A stretch of 64,000 bases of DNA, from NCBI RefSeq assembly GCF_008704995.1, contig NZ_CP023747.1, forward strand, positions 4,557,501 to 4,621,500. The letters are read 5' to 3'. The translations under genes were made by a program, and so were the position numbers. Below the pieces are notes generated by a model. That model was given only the letters and a program-made list of their open reading frames with translations. It was not told the DNA's origin and searched no databases. Of the stretch, positions 61,770-64,000 are shown one piece after another. The DNA comes from Streptomyces nodosus. Its GTDB lineage: Bacteria > Actinomycetota > Actinomycetes > Streptomycetales > Streptomycetaceae. How positions within the stretch are numbered: position 1 is the first letter of the stretch; each line of letters starts with the position of its first letter.

Positions 61770-62711
61770 ATGAGCAGCAGCACCTCCCGTCTCCGCAAGT
61801 TCGGCTCGCGCACCGCAGGTCCGGGCCACCCGGTCTATGTCTGCGGCGAGATCGGCATCAACCACAACGGCGATCTGGAGAACGCCTTCAAGCTGATCGA
61901 CGTGGCGGCCGAGGCCGGCTGCGACGCCGTCAAGTTCCAGAAGCGCACCCCCGAGATCTGCACCCCCCGCGACCAGTGGGACATCGAGCGCGACACCCCC
62001 TGGGGCCGGATGACCTACATCGACTACCGCCACCGCGTGGAGTTCGGTGAGGACGAGTACCGTCAGATCGACGAGTACTGCAAGGAGAAGGGGATCGACT
62101 GGTTCGCGTCCCCGTGGGACACCGAGGCCGTCGCCTTCCTGGAGAAGTTCGACCTCCCGGCGCACAAGGTGGCGTCCGCCTCCCTGACCGACGACGAACT
62201 GCTGCGCGCCCTGCGCGCCACCGGCCGGACGGTCATCCTGTCCACCGGTATGTCGACCCCGAAGCAGATCCGCCACGCGGTCGAGGTCCTGGGCTCGGAC
62301 AACATCCTGCTGTGCCACGCCACGTCGACCTACCCGGCCAAGGCCGAGGAGCTCAACCTGCGCGTGATCAACACCCTGCAGCAGGAGTACCCGAACGTCC
62401 CGATCGGCTACTCCGGCCACGAGACGGGCCTGCAGACCACGCTCGCCGCGGTCGCGCTCGGCGCCACCTTCGTGGAGCGCCACATCACCCTGGACCGCGC
62501 CATGTGGGGCTCCGACCAGGCCGCCTCGGTGGAGCCGCAGGGCCTGCAGCGCCTGGTCCGCGACATCCGCACCATCGAGGCGTCGCTGGGCGACGGTGTC
62601 AAGAAGGTCTACGACTCCGAGCTCGGCCCGATGAAGAAGCTCCGCCGGGTCTCCGGTGTGGTCGCCGAGGCGGAGATCGCCGCGGCCGCCGGTGAGCCGG
62701 TGTCGGTCTGA
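61770..62711 (+). CDS. neuB: Nonulosonic acid synthase (NeuB family) without SAF domain
   Basis: 313 residues, a PEP-condensing TIM barrel: VCGEIGINHNGDLENAFKLI, AVKFQKRTPEICTP, WFASPWDTEAVAFLEKF, LLCHATSTYPAKAEELNL, IGYSGHETGLQTTLAAVALG, VERHITLDRAMWGSDQAAS. The C-terminal SAF/antifreeze-like domain (about 60 residues) of usual NeuB is absent. With the fused HAD phosphatase, a 9-phosphate route (mannose-6-P or ManNAc-6-P plus PEP) is suggested. Starts 14 nt after the fused gene, AAGGAA site. Confidence 0.93.
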   Translation: MSSSTSRLRKFGSRTAGPGHPVYVCGEIGINHNGDLENAFKLIDVAAEAGCDAVKFQKRTPEICTPRDQWDIERDTPWGRMTYIDYRHRVEFGEDEYRQIDEYCKEKGIDWFASPWDTEAVAFLEKFDLPAHKVASASLTDDELLRALRATGRTVILSTGMSTPKQIRHAVEVLGSDNILLCHATSTYPAKAEELNLRVINTLQQEYPNVPIGYSGHETGLQTTLAAVALGATFVERHITLDRAMWGSDQAASVEPQGLQRLVRDIRTIEASLGDGVKKVYDSELGPMKKLRRVSGVVAEAEIAAAAGEPVSV

Positions 62712-62737
62712 GTGCCTTACGGGACGGTCGTACGCCG

Positions 62738-63925
62738 ATGAACCCCCGCGCCGGAACCGCCGGCCACACCACGCTCGCCTTCGTCGAGAGCCCCGTACAG
62801 CTCCTGAACGTCCTGGAGTGGGCGCACGCCCATGCGCACGCCCTGCGCACAAAGGGCGACGGCGCGCCCGGACATGCGGTGGCGATCCCCGCACAAGGGG
62901 GACGGCGGTCCGGGGCGGGGCGTACGACGGCGGACGGCGCGGGGGCGACGGGGCTGCCCGAGGGCGAGGGACTCACCCTGGTGGTGCTGTCCCCGACCGA
63001 CCCCATGACCCGGGGCCAGCTGCGCCGCATGGCGCAGCTGGCCCGGGACGAGGGCCACGAGGTCCGCTGGGAGGAGGCGCGGGGCGGCGCGACGGCCCCG
63101 TTGAAGACGGTCCGCGGCCTCGCCCCGCTGCTGCGCGGGGCGTACCGGGTGGTGATGGGCGACCCCTTCTCCCGCTATGTCCAGCTGCTGTTGACCATCA
63201 CCCGGGCCCGTGAGCTGGTGGTGGTGGACGACGGCACGGCGACGATGGAGTTCGTCGCCCAGCTCGCCCGTGGCGAGCGCCTGGTGCGCTGGCACCGCAA
63301 GGGCGGCCGGCCGGCCGCCCGCGATCTGCTCTTCACGCCGGTGTCGGCGTCGGCGCGGCGCCGGCTGAGGCCGGGCCCGCGCCGCACGGTGAACGTCTTC
63401 TCCTCGATGCCCATCGAGGAGACTCCGCCCGGGGTCACGGTCACGGCCAACGACTTCGCCTGGACCCGCTCCCGGTTCGGGCCCCCGCTCCTGACCAAGG
63501 GCGCGGATCTGGTGGGCACCTCCCTCGTGGAGACGGGTGTGGTGGACGGCCGGCACTATCTGGAGGCGGTCCGGGCCCTGGCCGAGGCGCACGGCGCCCG
63601 CCGCTACTTCGCCCACCGCCGGGAGAGCCCGGAGAAACTGCACGCGCTGGCGGTCGAGACGGGCCTGGAGGTGGTCCGCCCCGAGCTTCCCCTGGAGCTG
63701 ATCGCCCGCCGAGGGCCCACCGGCCGTACGATCCTGAGCTTTCCGTCCACCGTCGTCCACACCCTGCCGCTGGCGCTGGCCGGTACCGAGGTGCGGGTGG
63801 CGGTGTGCGACATCGACCCCGCATGGCTGACGGAGAACGCCTCACCGCGGGCCCAGGGCTTTCTGTCCGGAGTGACGGGAACGGCCCGGGACGTGGACAG
63901 GCTGTCACCGGTGGCGCCGCGCTAG
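62738..63925 (+). CDS. Putative sialyltransferase-like GT-B protein
   Basis: 395 residues. TLAFVESPVQLLNVLEWAH is the sort of start seen in GT52-type sialyltransferases; VVVDDGTATMEFV, RRYFAHRRESPEKLHAL and ILSFPSTVVHTLPLAL (Ser-Thr after a hydrophobic strand) follow the same pattern. I infer a CMP-nonulosonate transferase, but sequence marks are weak. Follows neuB by 26 nt in the same operon. The final 75 nt of the window after it show nothing recognisable. Confidence 0.7.
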   Translation: MNPRAGTAGHTTLAFVESPVQLLNVLEWAHAHAHALRTKGDGAPGHAVAIPAQGGRRSGAGRTTADGAGATGLPEGEGLTLVVLSPTDPMTRGQLRRMAQLARDEGHEVRWEEARGGATAPLKTVRGLAPLLRGAYRVVMGDPFSRYVQLLLTITRARELVVVDDGTATMEFVAQLARGERLVRWHRKGGRPAARDLLFTPVSASARRRLRPGPRRTVNVFSSMPIEETPPGVTVTANDFAWTRSRFGPPLLTKGADLVGTSLVETGVVDGRHYLEAVRALAEAHGARRYFAHRRESPEKLHALAVETGLEVVRPELPLELIARRGPTGRTILSFPSTVVHTLPLALAGTEVRVAVCDIDPAWLTENASPRAQGFLSGVTGTARDVDRLSPVAPR

Positions 63926-64000
63926 GCCTTCCTTCGCATCTCCAGGAGACCCCCACATCTCCCGCACCGAACGGACGTGTTCGCTTCACGAGTTGTCCAT

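Overview
High-GC actinobacterial chromosome with the strong G/C bias at third codon positions, frequent GTG starts and gene order of Streptomyces. The order purN-purH, folD, mdh, glyA, trpS, sdhCDAB, paired ECF sigma factors, an acyl-CoA mutase and a sialic-acid-type cluster matches, as I recall it, the SCO4813-SCO4882 arm of the S. coelicolor core chromosome. There is no phage, insertion sequence, CRISPR array or rRNA, and I recognise no tRNA.

Layout. 0-8 kb: purine and one-carbon metabolism (purN, purH, folD) and malate dehydrogenase, with small membrane proteins and a membrane-anchored Xre regulator. 8-14 kb: a secreted protein, two tandem AhpD-like proteins divergent from a PdxR/MocR regulator, a 10-TM protein, a 0.6 kb G-rich degenerate repeat and ornithine aminotransferase. 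14-26 kb: a ZTP riboswitch in front of glyA, then trpS, a 2H phosphoesterase, an SDR, a YihY protein, a DD-carboxypeptidase, a metallophosphoesterase and an orphan peptide-binding protein bordered by a relic of its neighbour's 3' end. 26-34 kb: a two-component system divergent from an MMPL transporter, then a TetR-controlled operon whose distal part (tetR 3' end plus a Uma2 gene) has been tandemly duplicated. 34-38 kb: the sdh operon and a uric-acid-pathway decarboxylase with an apparent CTG start. 38-46 kb: a GH20 hexosaminidase behind a 41-codon ORF, two hypothetical genes, and two paralogous ECF sigma/membrane-partner pairs whose outer tails are an Ala/Lys/Glu helix and a collagen-like Gly-x-Gln repeat. 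46-49 kb: L,D-transpeptidase, a B12-dependent mutase large subunit and a LeuE exporter.

49-64 kb: a divergent cluster for a nonulosonic-acid cell-surface polymer. Rightward genes make the activated sugar (NeuB-type synthase, fused cytidylyltransferase-HAD phosphatase) between two candidate transferases. Leftward genes hold two GT2-polysialyltransferase modules flanking a GT29-like protein and a GT/TPR/pyruvyltransferase protein, ending near an acyltransferase. With no ManNAc epimerase seen, Kdn is the likelier sugar; S. coelicolor is reported to carry a Kdn-containing teichulosonic acid, so this is probably that type of locus rather than a wholly new one.

Connections. PurH consumes AICAR (ZMP) using 10-formyl-THF, FolD and GlyA feed the THF pool, and the riboswitch ahead of glyA is the class that senses ZMP/ZTP. 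Many genes seem leaderless, with a TANNNT -10 box 6-8 nt before the start codon. The two 3'-end duplications (23.5/25.3 kb and 31.7/32.5 kb) are the clearest traces of past rearrangement.
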